From assembly GCA_903923345.1 (NCBI GenBank), contig CAIXXI010000317.1, forward strand, positions 1-7,430: a stretch of 7,430 bases of DNA, written 5' to 3'. The DNA is from an uncultured Burkholderiales bacterium. GTDB taxonomy: Bacteria; Pseudomonadota; Gammaproteobacteria; Burkholderiales; Burkholderiaceae_E. Of this stretch, positions 1 to 6,671 are shown one piece after another. How positions within the stretch are numbered: position 1 is the first letter of the stretch; each line of letters starts with the position of its first letter. The notes under the pieces were generated by a model that saw only the letters and a list, made by a program, of their open reading frames with translations, did no database searches and had not been told where the DNA came from. A program made the translations under genes and the position numbers.

Positions 1-579
1 CATCGCACGCCCCTTGCGAGCGATCGGGGCCACGGCAATCGAATGCCGGCTGTACGGAAACCCGCCCATGAAGCCCAGGCTGTTGGCCGAAATGAAATGC
101 CCATGGTTCACCGACACGCCTGCGCCTTCGGTATTGACGATGGCCGGGCTCACTGCAAACGCAGCCGCCTCCATGCGGCAGGCCAGGTCGATGGCCTCGG
201 GGGCTTCGATCGACCAGGGATGGAACAGGTCGAGGTCCAGGGGCTTGTGTGCCAGGTTTTCTGCATCGGGCAATCCGGCGAACGCATCTTCACCAGTGAA
301 CTTCGCGATTTCATAGGCCGCCTTGACGGTCTGTTCGATGGCCGCATCCGCGAAATCGCTGGTGCTGGCATGGCCTCTGCGATCGCCCAGATACACGGTC
401 ACGCCCAGGCCTTTGTCGCGATTTTGCTCGATCGTCTCGACCTTGCCCTTGCGCACATTCACAGACAAGCCCGAGCTCTCCGAGACCTCGGTGGATGCAG
501 CGCTGGCACCCAGACGGGCGGCACGCTCGAGCACCGATTGGGCGAGTTCCTCGAAACGGGCGCGGCTGTAGTCAAACAT
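1..579 (-). CDS. pmbA: PmbA/TldE family protein of the TldD/TldE protease, N-terminal part
   Basis: This is the non-catalytic partner of TldD. The TldD/TldE complex is a cytoplasmic metalloprotease known for maturing microcin B17, degrading the CcdA antitoxin and trimming modified peptides. The HExxxH metal site belongs to TldD, so none is expected here. The 193 visible residues resemble the N-terminal domain of E. coli PmbA: LSVNVRKGKVETIEQNRDKG (residues 38-57) followed by LGVTVY, then LDLDLFHP (114-121), NTEGAGV (149-155) and YSRHSIAV (176-183). The family is about 450 residues, so more than half lies beyond the left edge. The ATG at 579 starts about ten residues inside the E. coli start. 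It has no clear ribosome binding site (CCAATACCCC precedes it), but no better start is visible in frame. It is divergent from darP, as in enterobacteria. Identity is secure; the exact start is moderately sure. Confidence 0.93.
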   Translation of the reverse strand, partial: MFDYSRARFEELAQSVLERAARLGASAASTEVSESSGLSVNVRKGKVETIEQNRDKGLGVTVYLGDRRGHASTSDFADAAIEQTVKAAYEIAKFTGEDAFAGLPDAENLAHKPLDLDLFHPWSIEAPEAIDLACRMEAAAFAVSPAIVNTEGAGVSVNHGHFISANSLGFMGGFPYSRHSIAVAPIARKGRAM

Positions 580-636
580 GGGGTATTGGGCTCGATGAGG
601 CCACGCTGACCTGACCGTGCAGGTGATCGCTGGCCG

Positions 637-664
637 TTGAAGGGACGGTCCGGGCTATCATAAC
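637..664 (+). promoter_or_regulatory. Possible sigma70-type promoter for darP-mog
   Basis: In the 121-base gap between divergent pmbA and darP, TTGAAG (637-642) and CATAAC (659-664) sit 16 bases apart. Each matches the sigma70 consensus at four of six positions. Transcription would begin near 670-672, giving a leader of about 30 bases before the GTG at 701. This is a by-eye match in GC-rich DNA and is weak. No comparable pair was found for pmbA on the other strand. Confidence 0.3.
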
Positions 665-700
665 AAGGCATCGATCCGCCCTCTGAGCACACCCTCCCCA

Positions 701-1276
701 GTGAATCGCCACCCCAGATCCCAGCCCGTCCTGACCGCCGGCGTTCAGTACAACGAAGACGACGACGTCGATACCGGCCCGAGCAAGTCGCAGCGCAAAC
801 GCGACATGCACGTGCTGCAGGAATTGGGCGAGCGACTAGTGAGCCTGCCGCCATCGCGCCTTGAGCCCCTGCAGTTGCCCGAAAACCTGCTCGACGCGAT
901 TGCCCTCGCGCGCAAGATCACCGCGCATGAAGGTCGACGGCGCCAGATGCAGTTCATCGGCAAGCTGATGCGACAAGTCGATGCGGATGCGATCCGTGCT
1001 GAACTCGATGTCGATGATGATCGCCACCGCGCAGAAACCGCCGTCATGCACGCGGCCGAACGCTGGCGTGACGCCCTGATCGCTCAGCCTGAGCGTCTCT
1101 CGGAGTTCCTGCAACGTCATCCGGCTGCGATCAACCGCAACCTGCACCCGATGCTGCGATCGGCCTGCACCGAGCATTCCCGCTCGCAACGCGGTCGCCA
1201 CTACCGTGAGCTGTATCGCGAGATCCGCGACATCCTTCTGGCCGACACCTTCGATGAACCCGACACCGACCAGTGA
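701..1276 (+). CDS. darP: Dual-action ribosomal maturation protein DarP (YjgA, DUF615)
   Basis: This small cytoplasmic protein binds late 50S precursors and helps the peptidyl-transferase region of 23S rRNA mature. The 191-residue length fits the family (E. coli YjgA is slightly shorter). Visible features are an acidic N-terminus (EDDDVD, 19-24), the family block SKSQRKRD (28-35), the signature EGRRRQMQFIGKLMRQ (77-92), and a mostly helical C-terminal half rich in Arg and Glu. The GTG at 701 was chosen because the next in-frame ATG (codon 36) would remove the conserved SKSQRKRD block. There is no convincing Shine-Dalgarno sequence before it, so initiation may be weak. The gene is divergent from pmbA and its 3' end overlaps mog by 23 bases, which suggests co-transcription and translational coupling. 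Confidence 0.93.
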   Translation: MNRHPRSQPVLTAGVQYNEDDDVDTGPSKSQRKRDMHVLQELGERLVSLPPSRLEPLQLPENLLDAIALARKITAHEGRRRQMQFIGKLMRQVDADAIRAELDVDDDRHRAETAVMHAAERWRDALIAQPERLSEFLQRHPAAINRNLHPMLRSACTEHSRSQRGRHYRELYREIRDILLADTFDEPDTDQ

Positions 1277-1898
1277 ATCTGCGCCCCAGACTGACCCCGC
1301 CCGTGCCCTGAAGGTCGGCCTGGTCTCGATCTCTGATCGCGCCTCAAGCGGTGTCTATGCCGATGCCGGCATTCCGGCGCTGCAGACCTGGCTGGCCTCG
1401 GCGATCACCTCGCCCTGGTCGGCCGTGACCCGCCTGATTCCAGACGAGCAGCCCGTCATCGAACGCACCCTGATCGAGCTGGTGGATATCGAAGGCTGTC
1501 ACCTGATCCTCACCACCGGCGGCACCGGGCCAGCCAAACGTGATGTCACCCCTGAAGCGACGCTGGCAGTGGCTGACCGCGAAATGCCCGGGTTCGGCGA
1601 GCAGATGCGCCAGATCAGCCTGAATTTCGTGCCCACCGCGATCCTGTCGCGGCAGGTGGCGGTCATTCGTGGCAATGCCCTGATCATCAACCTGCCGGGG
1701 CAACCGAAGTCGATCCAGGAAACCCTGGAAGGCCTGCGCGCCAGCGAAGGCCGAAGCATCGTGCACGGCATTTTTGCAGCCGTGCCCTATTGCCTGGACC
1801 TCATTGGCGCGCCGTTTGTTCAAACCAATGAGGCGGTGTGCAAGGCGTTTCGGCCGAAGTCGGCCCAAGCCATGAACAGCCCTTCAAGCGCCGGCTGA
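1254..1898 (+). CDS. mog: Molybdopterin adenylyltransferase (MogA)
   Basis: MogA adenylates molybdopterin with ATP, giving the AMP-bound form into which MoeA inserts molybdate, late in molybdenum cofactor synthesis. The 214-residue product aligns with E. coli Mog through most of its length: KVGLVSISDRASSGVY (20-35), RLIPDEQ (60-66), TTGGTGPAKRDVTPE (87-101), ADREMPGFGEQMRQIS, LSRQVAVIRGNALIINLPGQ and a C-terminal FRPKSA. Asp64 and Asp97 correspond by alignment to the catalytic Asp49 and Asp82 of the E. coli enzyme. The ATG at 1254 lies inside darP and gives a polar N-terminal extension of about 15 residues. No ATG, GTG or TTG lies nearer the conserved core. An upstream in-frame ATG at 1206 lies deeper in darP and is less likely. 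The stop is six bases from the convergent relA stop. Confidence 0.94.
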   Translation: MNPTPTSESAPQTDPARALKVGLVSISDRASSGVYADAGIPALQTWLASAITSPWSAVTRLIPDEQPVIERTLIELVDIEGCHLILTTGGTGPAKRDVTPEATLAVADREMPGFGEQMRQISLNFVPTAILSRQVAVIRGNALIINLPGQPKSIQETLEGLRASEGRSIVHGIFAAVPYCLDLIGAPFVQTNEAVCKAFRPKSAQAMNSPSSAG

Positions 1899-1918
1899 GT
1901 CACCTCACATCCGCCGGC
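1890..1918. terminator. Imperfect hairpin across the mog/relA convergent junction
   Basis: GCCGGC (1890-1895) then TGAG (1896-1899), a TCAC loop, CTCA (1904-1907), a five-base bulge CATCC and GCCGGC (1913-1918) can pair as a ten-base-pair stem with one bulge. Both stop codons lie in it: mog TGA at 1896-1898 and the relA stop (complement of TCA) at 1905-1907. It could form in transcripts from either strand and might slow or end transcription of both genes. There is no U-run on either side, so it is not a canonical intrinsic terminator. GCCGGC is a self-complementary word common in GC-rich genomes, so chance is possible. Confidence 0.3.
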
Positions 1919-4280
1919 ACTCGATCACCCCGTCCACATCCCGCACTGCAGACAAGGTGCGGGTGAGTTGCGGAATGCCCGGCACCTCGACGGTGAACTG
2001 CATCTGAGCTGAACCATCGCGGCTGAGCGTCCTGACCGCGGTCACATTCAGACGGTCGCGGGCAAACACATCCGAGACATCACGCAGCAGGCCTTGTCGG
2101 TCGCGCGCGCGCAGCATCACATCCACCGGATACACCGCCCGCGCGGCACTGCCTTTCTTGGCAGCCGGCGGCTCGTTTTGCCAGTCGCCCCAGTCGGTCT
2201 GCAGCACCCGCTCGGGTGCCTGGCGGGCCATCTGGGCAAAGCTCCTGCATTCGGCCCGATGCACTGAAACGCCCCGCCCCTTGGTGACAAATCCGATGAT
2301 CGAATCGGGTGGCGCCGGCCTGCAGCAGCGTGCCAGTTGCGTCATCAGAAAATCGACGCCCACCACCAGCACACCCGCCCCGCTCGAGGCCGAGCCTCTG
2401 GCAGGCCGGGTCATCCGCTGCAATTCCTCCGCGTCGGATTGAACGGACGATTGAGCTGCACCGGTCGACGCACTTCGGCCGGCAGACGACTCGGTTGAAC
2501 CCCGCGCTGATTCGATCGATCCGCGTACCGCTTCTTCCAGCATCCGCGGCCCGACCTCTTCTCTGGCCACCGCCAGAAAGAGCTCATCGGCCGACTCGAA
2601 CCCGAGCCTGCGCGCGAGTTCTTCAAAGGCCAGCGCAGTGCGACCCTCGCGCTGCAGGATGCGCTCGACTTTTTCGCGGCCCTCGGCAATGTCGCGTCCG
2701 GTATCCAGTGCGTTGAACCACTGTCGGACCTTGGCGCGCGCCCGGTTGCTGCGCACATAGCCCAGTTGAACATTGAGCCAGTCGCGCGAAGGCCCCTCTG
2801 ACCCACTGCCGACCCGCGCTGCGATGATCTCGACGGTCTGCCCGTTTTTCAGCACGGTGTTGAGCGGCACCATCTGCCCATCGACCCGTGCACCGCGGCA
2901 TCGATGGCCCAGTCCCGAATGAACGTGGTAGGCAAAATCCACCGGCGTCGATCCAACCGGCAACTCGACCACCCTGGCCTGAGGTGTCAGCAGGTAAATC
3001 CGCTCACCCTCCTCCTCGGATGCGGTCGAGAGCTTTCCGCCCAGGGTTGCACCGACATCCTGCTGCCACATCAGCAACTGGCGCATCCACTCGATCCGCG
3101 CGTCATGCACATCGCTTGCACCAGCACCGCGTGCCGAGGCTGCTCGAGCGCCACCGGCCAGCCCGGTCGAGGTTTCCTTGTAGCGCCAGTGCGAGGCAAT
3201 GCCGAACTCGGCATGCTGATGCATCTCGCGGGTGCGGATCTGAATCTCGAGCGGCCGGCCATCATCGGCACTCACCACGGTGTGCAGCGATCGATAGCCG
3301 TTGGGCTTTGGGCGCGAAATGTAGTCGTCGAACTCGCGGGCTTGCGGCGGCCAGATCTGATGCACGATGCCCAGCACCGCGTAGCAGGTCTTCACATCTT
3401 CGACGATCACCCGAAACGCGCGCAGATCCTGCACCTGCGAAAAGCTCAAGCCCTTGCTGCGCATCTTGTTGTAGATGCTGTGGATGTGCTTGGGCCGCCC
3501 GCTCACATCGGCGCGAATGCCTTCGGCCAGCAGCGCCAGCCGCAATCGCTCGACCGCGTCATGCACGAAGGTCTCTCGCTCGACCCGCCGCTCCTCGAGC
3601 TGGCTGGCAATGCTGCGATACAACTCGGGCTCATGAAAGCGGAAAGCGAGGTCTTCCAGCTCCCATTTGAGCTGACCCAGCCCGAGCCGATTGGCCAGCG
3701 GCGCAAGCACTTCGAGCGTCTCGCGTGCAATGACCGGATCCGGCGCGGTGCGGGCCTGCGCATGATGGCGCAGGGTCTGCAATCGCGACGCCAGCCGCAG
3801 CAACACCACCCGGATGTCGCTCGCCATCGCCAGCGTCATGCGTCGCAGAATTTCGAGTTCGTCACCCGAACCCTGGCTTGCCGCCTTGCGGGTCAGGTCC
3901 TTGAGGCGCAGCAGCTTGCGCATCGCGTCGACCAGCGTGCGTACCTCGTCGCCAAAGCGTTGCCCGATCTCGTCCAGACCCAGCTTCTCACCCAGGCCGA
4001 ACAGCAACGCGGCCACCCGCGTGGGTTCATCGACGCGAAGCGACTCGAGAATGGCCAGCGTACCCTGGGCATGCTCGAGGATCGACTCATCGCCTGCATT
4101 GCCGACAGCGTCTGCGTGCGTGCGCGCAAGTGACAGTGCCAGCGTCAGCGGATCGGATGCCTGGACCGGGTCAGCCTCAGGCCCCATGCCCTCATCAGGC
4201 CTGGCGCTATGGGGAGACTCGGTCGGGCGGCCTGCGTCGCGGGCGAGTCCGGCTGTGTTGGGGCGGGCGTGGGGCCTCAT
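1905..4280 (-). CDS. relA: RelA-type (p)ppGpp synthetase with degenerate hydrolase domain
   Basis: RelA transfers pyrophosphate from ATP to GTP or GDP on stalled ribosomes carrying uncharged tRNA, producing the stringent-response alarmone. The 791 residues show the long RSH layout. An N-terminal pseudo-hydrolase region (about 65-200) has ALLFGLGEK where an active enzyme has its HD motif. The synthetase (about 258-370) has GRPKHIHSIY, Asp285 in QDLRAFRVI, EFDDYISRPKPNGYRSLHT (316-334) and Glu345 in LEIQIRT. A TGS domain (428-489), a helical region (about 495-575), a Cys-Cys motif in ARCCRP (650-655) with RGVSVHRAEC (669-678), and an ACT domain (716-791) follow. EFDDY is the EXDD form typical of synthetase-only RelA. 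Two Ser/Ala/Gly-rich linkers (371-390, 585-636) are longer than in E. coli RelA (744 residues). The ATG at 4280 gives a Pro/Arg-rich tail. The ATG at 4187 (codon 32) is a reasonable alternative. Confidence 0.95.
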   Translation of the reverse strand: MRPHARPNTAGLARDAGRPTESPHSARPDEGMGPEADPVQASDPLTLALSLARTHADAVGNAGDESILEHAQGTLAILESLRVDEPTRVAALLFGLGEKLGLDEIGQRFGDEVRTLVDAMRKLLRLKDLTRKAASQGSGDELEILRRMTLAMASDIRVVLLRLASRLQTLRHHAQARTAPDPVIARETLEVLAPLANRLGLGQLKWELEDLAFRFHEPELYRSIASQLEERRVERETFVHDAVERLRLALLAEGIRADVSGRPKHIHSIYNKMRSKGLSFSQVQDLRAFRVIVEDVKTCYAVLGIVHQIWPPQAREFDDYISRPKPNGYRSLHTVVSADDGRPLEIQIRTREMHQHAEFGIASHWRYKETSTGLAGGARAASARGAGASDVHDARIEWMRQLLMWQQDVGATLGGKLSTASEEEGERIYLLTPQARVVELPVGSTPVDFAYHVHSGLGHRCRGARVDGQMVPLNTVLKNGQTVEIIAARVGSGSEGPSRDWLNVQLGYVRSNRARAKVRQWFNALDTGRDIAEGREKVERILQREGRTALAFEELARRLGFESADELFLAVAREEVGPRMLEEAVRGSIESARGSTESSAGRSASTGAAQSSVQSDAEELQRMTRPARGSASSGAGVLVVGVDFLMTQLARCCRPAPPDSIIGFVTKGRGVSVHRAECRSFAQMARQAPERVLQTDWGDWQNEPPAAKKGSAARAVYPVDVMLRARDRQGLLRDVSDVFARDRLNVTAVRTLSRDGSAQMQFTVEVPGIPQLTRTLSAVRDVDGVIECRRM

Positions 4281-4288
4281 TCCTTGGC

Positions 4289-4294
4289 ATCATA
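4289..4294 (-). promoter_or_regulatory. Possible -10 element for relA
   Basis: Read on the minus strand these bases are TATGAT, five of six matches to the sigma70 -10 consensus, inside the 19-base relA/mtfA gap. No good -35 element lies 16-18 bases upstream, since that region is the start of mtfA, and no TGn extension is present. If used, transcription would begin near 4282, almost at the relA ATG at 4280. That would mean a leaderless message, or a leader of about 95 bases if translation begins at the ATG at 4187. Confidence 0.2.
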
Positions 4295-4299
4295 GTTCA

Positions 4300-5112
4300 A
4301 TGATCTGGCCGCTTCGCACCCGCCGTCTGACCCTGGACGACTCCGTCCTCACCCGGCTCACCGTCAGTCAGCCCTGGCTTGAGGACCTCCATACCGAGGA
4401 TCGCTCGAAGCTGTGCGTGCTGATGGCCGAATTCCTCTCGATCAAGGCGATCAACGGCGCCCATGGCCTGATCGTGACGGACGAGATGAGAATCGCCATC
4501 GCAGCGCAGGCGTGCCTGCCGGTGCTGCATCTCGGGCTGGCCCACTACGGCGATTTCAGCGAAATCGTCGTGCACGCCGGCGCCTTCGAGGTGCACCGAC
4601 AGCACACAGACGACATCGGGCTGATCACCGAACTGCATGAAGTGCTTGCGGGCGAATCGATCGACGGCGGCCCGGTGGTCCTGTCCTGGGAAGATGTCGC
4701 CGAGCCCGGGTTCAGCGCGCATCCAGGCAATGTGGTCATCCATGAGTTTGCTCACAAGCTGGACCTGGCCGATGGTCTGGCCGATGGCTGCCCACCGATG
4801 TCCGCCGGATCAAGACGCCGCTGGCTGGTTTGCCTCGAAGCCGCCTATGAAGCGTTCTGCGCGAAGCTCGATGACATCGAATCATCGATCCCCACCGACA
4901 TCGACCCGGAGTCCGAGCAGGCCGATGCCTGGTATGGCACCCTGCCGCTCGACCCTTATGCTGCGACCGACCCCTGCGAATTTTTTGCAGTGGCCGCCGA
5001 ACGCCACTTCGTCGATCCACACGGATTTGCCAAGGCATTTCCCGAGCTACATGACTGTTTTGTGACGTTTTTCCAACAAAGCCCCTATCCTGCTGCTGAC
5101 ACGAACGGCTGA
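4300..5112 (+). CDS. mtfA: MtfA-like zinc-dependent peptidase (M90 family)
   Basis: MtfA is a cytoplasmic zinc aminopeptidase. In E. coli it binds the repressor Mlc and so affects glucose-PTS expression; whether that partner exists here is unknown. The 270-residue product has CLPVLHLGLAHY (69-80), an SWEDV segment, IHEFAHKLDLADG with zinc motif HEFAH at 148-152, and LDPYAATDPCEFFAVAAE, where Glu227 is the likely third zinc ligand. About 79 residues separate the first His from Glu227, compared with about 63 in E. coli MtfA, because of an acidic insertion around residues 190-215. The ATG at 4300 gives MIWPLRTRR, resembling the E. coli N-terminus MIKWPW. No Shine-Dalgarno sequence precedes it. 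It is divergent from relA with 19 bases between starts, so any promoter must overlap a coding end. The family call is strong; the physiological role is inferred. Confidence 0.9.
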   Translation: MIWPLRTRRLTLDDSVLTRLTVSQPWLEDLHTEDRSKLCVLMAEFLSIKAINGAHGLIVTDEMRIAIAAQACLPVLHLGLAHYGDFSEIVVHAGAFEVHRQHTDDIGLITELHEVLAGESIDGGPVVLSWEDVAEPGFSAHPGNVVIHEFAHKLDLADGLADGCPPMSAGSRRRWLVCLEAAYEAFCAKLDDIESSIPTDIDPESEQADAWYGTLPLDPYAATDPCEFFAVAAERHFVDPHGFAKAFPELHDCFVTFFQQSPYPAADTNG

Positions 5113-5297
5113 CACAGGCGACCCTTATGCTGTTCGGACCAATGCCCGACCAGACACCTTCTCGTCACAGTTCGGGGCTTTTCGATCACACCCAACGACC
5201 GCTCAGCATGCTGATTGCCGGTCGTGCGTTAGTGCCTTAGTGATTACGCATCGGGCGGCTAGCATCAACCCGAATCGACTTCCTTCAGACATCCCCC
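5113..5297. other. Intergenic region before the exopolysaccharide genes
   Basis: This 185-base gap separates mtfA from the sugar transferase and must carry the transferase promoter if it is not read from mtfA. I found no convincing sigma70 pair, no sigma54 GG-N10-GC pair in good context and no terminator hairpin with a U-run. TTAGTG occurs twice in tandem (5229-5234 and 5237-5242), two bases apart. A 37-codon open frame (5127-5240, ATG start) is present, but it lacks a ribosome binding site and I recognise no family in it, so I do not call it a gene. Confidence 0.4.
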
Positions 5298-6671
5298 ATG
5301 ATCAAGGTTTTCAACCATTACCTGTCAGTCAGGCTGCTGTTGCTGACCCTGCTTGAAGCAGCGGTTCTGTTCCAGTCGGTGATCATCGGATTCCAGGTCC
5401 GCTTCCCGGAGAACCTCTCCGCAGTCCCCCACCTCGAAGCGGGTGTCTTCACTTTCATCATGCTGATGGCGATGTCGGCGCTCGGGTTGTACCAGACCCA
5501 TCGCGAACCCTTTCGCACCACGATCCATCGCGTCCTGATCGCCTACGGGCTGTCCCTGCTGCTGATCAGCGCGGTTTTCTACGTCTTTCCCGAGACCTAC
5601 ATTGGCCGGGGCGTGATGGCCTGGAGTTCGCTTTTTGCACTGATCAGTGTGCTGCTGTTGCGCGCGCTGTTCTTCCGGGTCACAGAAATCGGGCTGCCCA
5701 AGCGTCGGGTGATGGTGCTGGGCAATGGCTCCGAGGCCGAAGAAGTCATCCGCTTTCTGCACAACAGTGCCGGGCGCACCTCGATTGAATATGCCGGCCT
5801 GTATCCGGTCATGCCCGAGCGCGATGCGCAAGGCAACGAGCGCCTGCTCGATCACCATCAGCTGCGGCGCACGGCTGAGGAGCTGAAGGTCTCGGAGATC
5901 GTGATCGCAGTCCGCGAGCGTCGCGGCGGTGTGCTGCCCCTGCGGCAATTGCTCGATGCCAAGCTGCATGGCGTGAAAGTGATGGACCTGCAGTCGTTTT
6001 ATGAGCGTGAGGAAGGCGTGCTGCGCATCGACTCCATGCGTGCGAGCTGGATGATCTTCGGCAACGGCTTTGATCAGGGCATCTCGCGCGATGTGGTCAA
6101 GCGGCTCTTTGACGTCATCGCCTCGGCCGCCTTGCTGCTGCTGGCGTTTCCGATTTTGCTCGTGGCCATGATCGCTATCGTGATCGAAAGCGGCTTTCCG
6201 ATCTTCTACTCCCAGGAGCGGATCGGCCAGGGCGGTGAGCGGTTTCGCATCCTCAAGTTGCGCTCGATGCGTCAGGACGCCGAAAAAGACGGCAAGGCGC
6301 GATGGGCGGTGGCCAACGACAGCCGGGTCACCCGGGTCGGTGCCTTCCTTCGCAAGACCCGCATCGACGAGCTGCCGCAACTCTGGACCGTCCTGCGCGG
6401 TGACATGAGCTTCGTCGGCCCCCGCCCGGAGCGGCAGGTGTTCGTTGAGCAGCTCACCGAAAAAATTCCGTTCTATGACGTTCGCCATTCGGTGAAACCC
6501 GGCGTGACCGGTTGGGCACAGGTGCGCTACCCCTATGGCGCGAGCATTGAAGACGGTCTGAAAAAGCTCGAGTACGACCTGTATTACGTCAAGAACCACT
6601 CGCTCTTCCTGGACCTGATGATCATGGTTGAGACCATCCAGGTGGTGTTGCTCGGAAAGGGTGCCCGCTGA
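5298..6671 (+). CDS. EpsB-like polyprenyl-phosphate sugar-1-phosphate transferase (PEP-CTERM associated, TIGR03013 type)
   Basis: This inner-membrane enzyme is expected to start an exopolysaccharide repeat unit by moving a sugar-1-phosphate from a nucleotide sugar to undecaprenyl phosphate. The sugar cannot be told from sequence. The 457 residues show four N-terminal membrane segments (about 11-33, 49-65, 79-98, 106-127), a Rossmann-like part beginning KRRVMVLGNGSEAEEV (135-150), and a C-terminal transferase domain. That domain opens with KRLFDV (268-273) and a hydrophobic segment (about 274-297). It continues with QERIG (306-310), FRILKLRSM (316-324), DELPQL (357-362; Asp357-Glu358 matches the catalytic dyad of PglC-type enzymes), GDMSFVGPRPE (368-378) and KPGVTGWAQV (400-409). 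The N-terminus MIKVFNHY is typical of the TIGR03013 group found with exosortase systems. The ATG at 5298 lacks a clear Shine-Dalgarno sequence. PrsK follows at once, which supports the PEP-CTERM link. Confidence 0.92.
   Translation: MIKVFNHYLSVRLLLLTLLEAAVLFQSVIIGFQVRFPENLSAVPHLEAGVFTFIMLMAMSALGLYQTHREPFRTTIHRVLIAYGLSLLLISAVFYVFPETYIGRGVMAWSSLFALISVLLLRALFFRVTEIGLPKRRVMVLGNGSEAEEVIRFLHNSAGRTSIEYAGLYPVMPERDAQGNERLLDHHQLRRTAEELKVSEIVIAVRERRGGVLPLRQLLDAKLHGVKVMDLQSFYEREEGVLRIDSMRASWMIFGNGFDQGISRDVVKRLFDVIASAALLLLAFPILLVAMIAIVIESGFPIFYSQERIGQGGERFRILKLRSMRQDAEKDGKARWAVANDSRVTRVGAFLRKTRIDELPQLWTVLRGDMSFVGPRPERQVFVEQLTEKIPFYDVRHSVKPGVTGWAQVRYPYGASIEDGLKKLEYDLYYVKNHSLFLDLMIMVETIQVVLLGKGAR
6656..6661 (+). 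promoter_or_regulatory. Ribosome binding site deciding the PrsK start
   Basis: AAAGGG lies near the 3' end of the sugar transferase gene, six bases before CTG at 6668. This is the usual Shine-Dalgarno distance. It supports starting PrsK at that CTG, which overlaps the transferase stop TGA (6669-6671) as CTGA. The nearest in-frame GTG (6728) would cut into the first membrane helix. Confidence 0.5.

Noticed and set aside
43..609. Plus-strand open frame of 188 codons at the left edge
   Set aside because: It is the mirror of pmbA, whose minus-strand translation matches the TldE family.
1344..1868. Minus-strand open frame of 174 codons opposite mog
   Set aside because: Antisense to a well-conserved MogA sequence and without recognisable features.
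2904..4133. Plus-strand open frame of 409 codons opposite relA
   Set aside because: It lies wholly antisense to a clearly conserved RelA protein and shows no recognisable domain. Long antisense frames are expected opposite GC-rich genes.
4765..4788. Tandem 12-base repeat (CTGGCCGATGGT then CTGGCCGATGGC) in mtfA
   Set aside because: It encodes LADGLADG just after HEFAH, a region that in this family normally reads as a similar Asp/Gly-rich stretch, so it need not be a true repeat expansion.
5127..5240. 37-codon open frame in the mtfA-transferase gap as a gene
   Set aside because: No Shine-Dalgarno sequence, no recognised family, and a length easily reached by chance.
5241..5297. Promoter before the sugar transferase (for example TAGCAT at 5260-5265)
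   Set aside because: The hexamer spaced 17 bases upstream (TTAGTG) matches the -35 consensus at only two positions, and no clear sigma54 element is visible.
5325..6599. Minus-strand open frame of 424 codons opposite the sugar transferase
   Set aside because: Its product is rich in His, Gln and Asp in the pattern of an antisense shadow, with no family motif, while the other strand carries intact transferase motifs.
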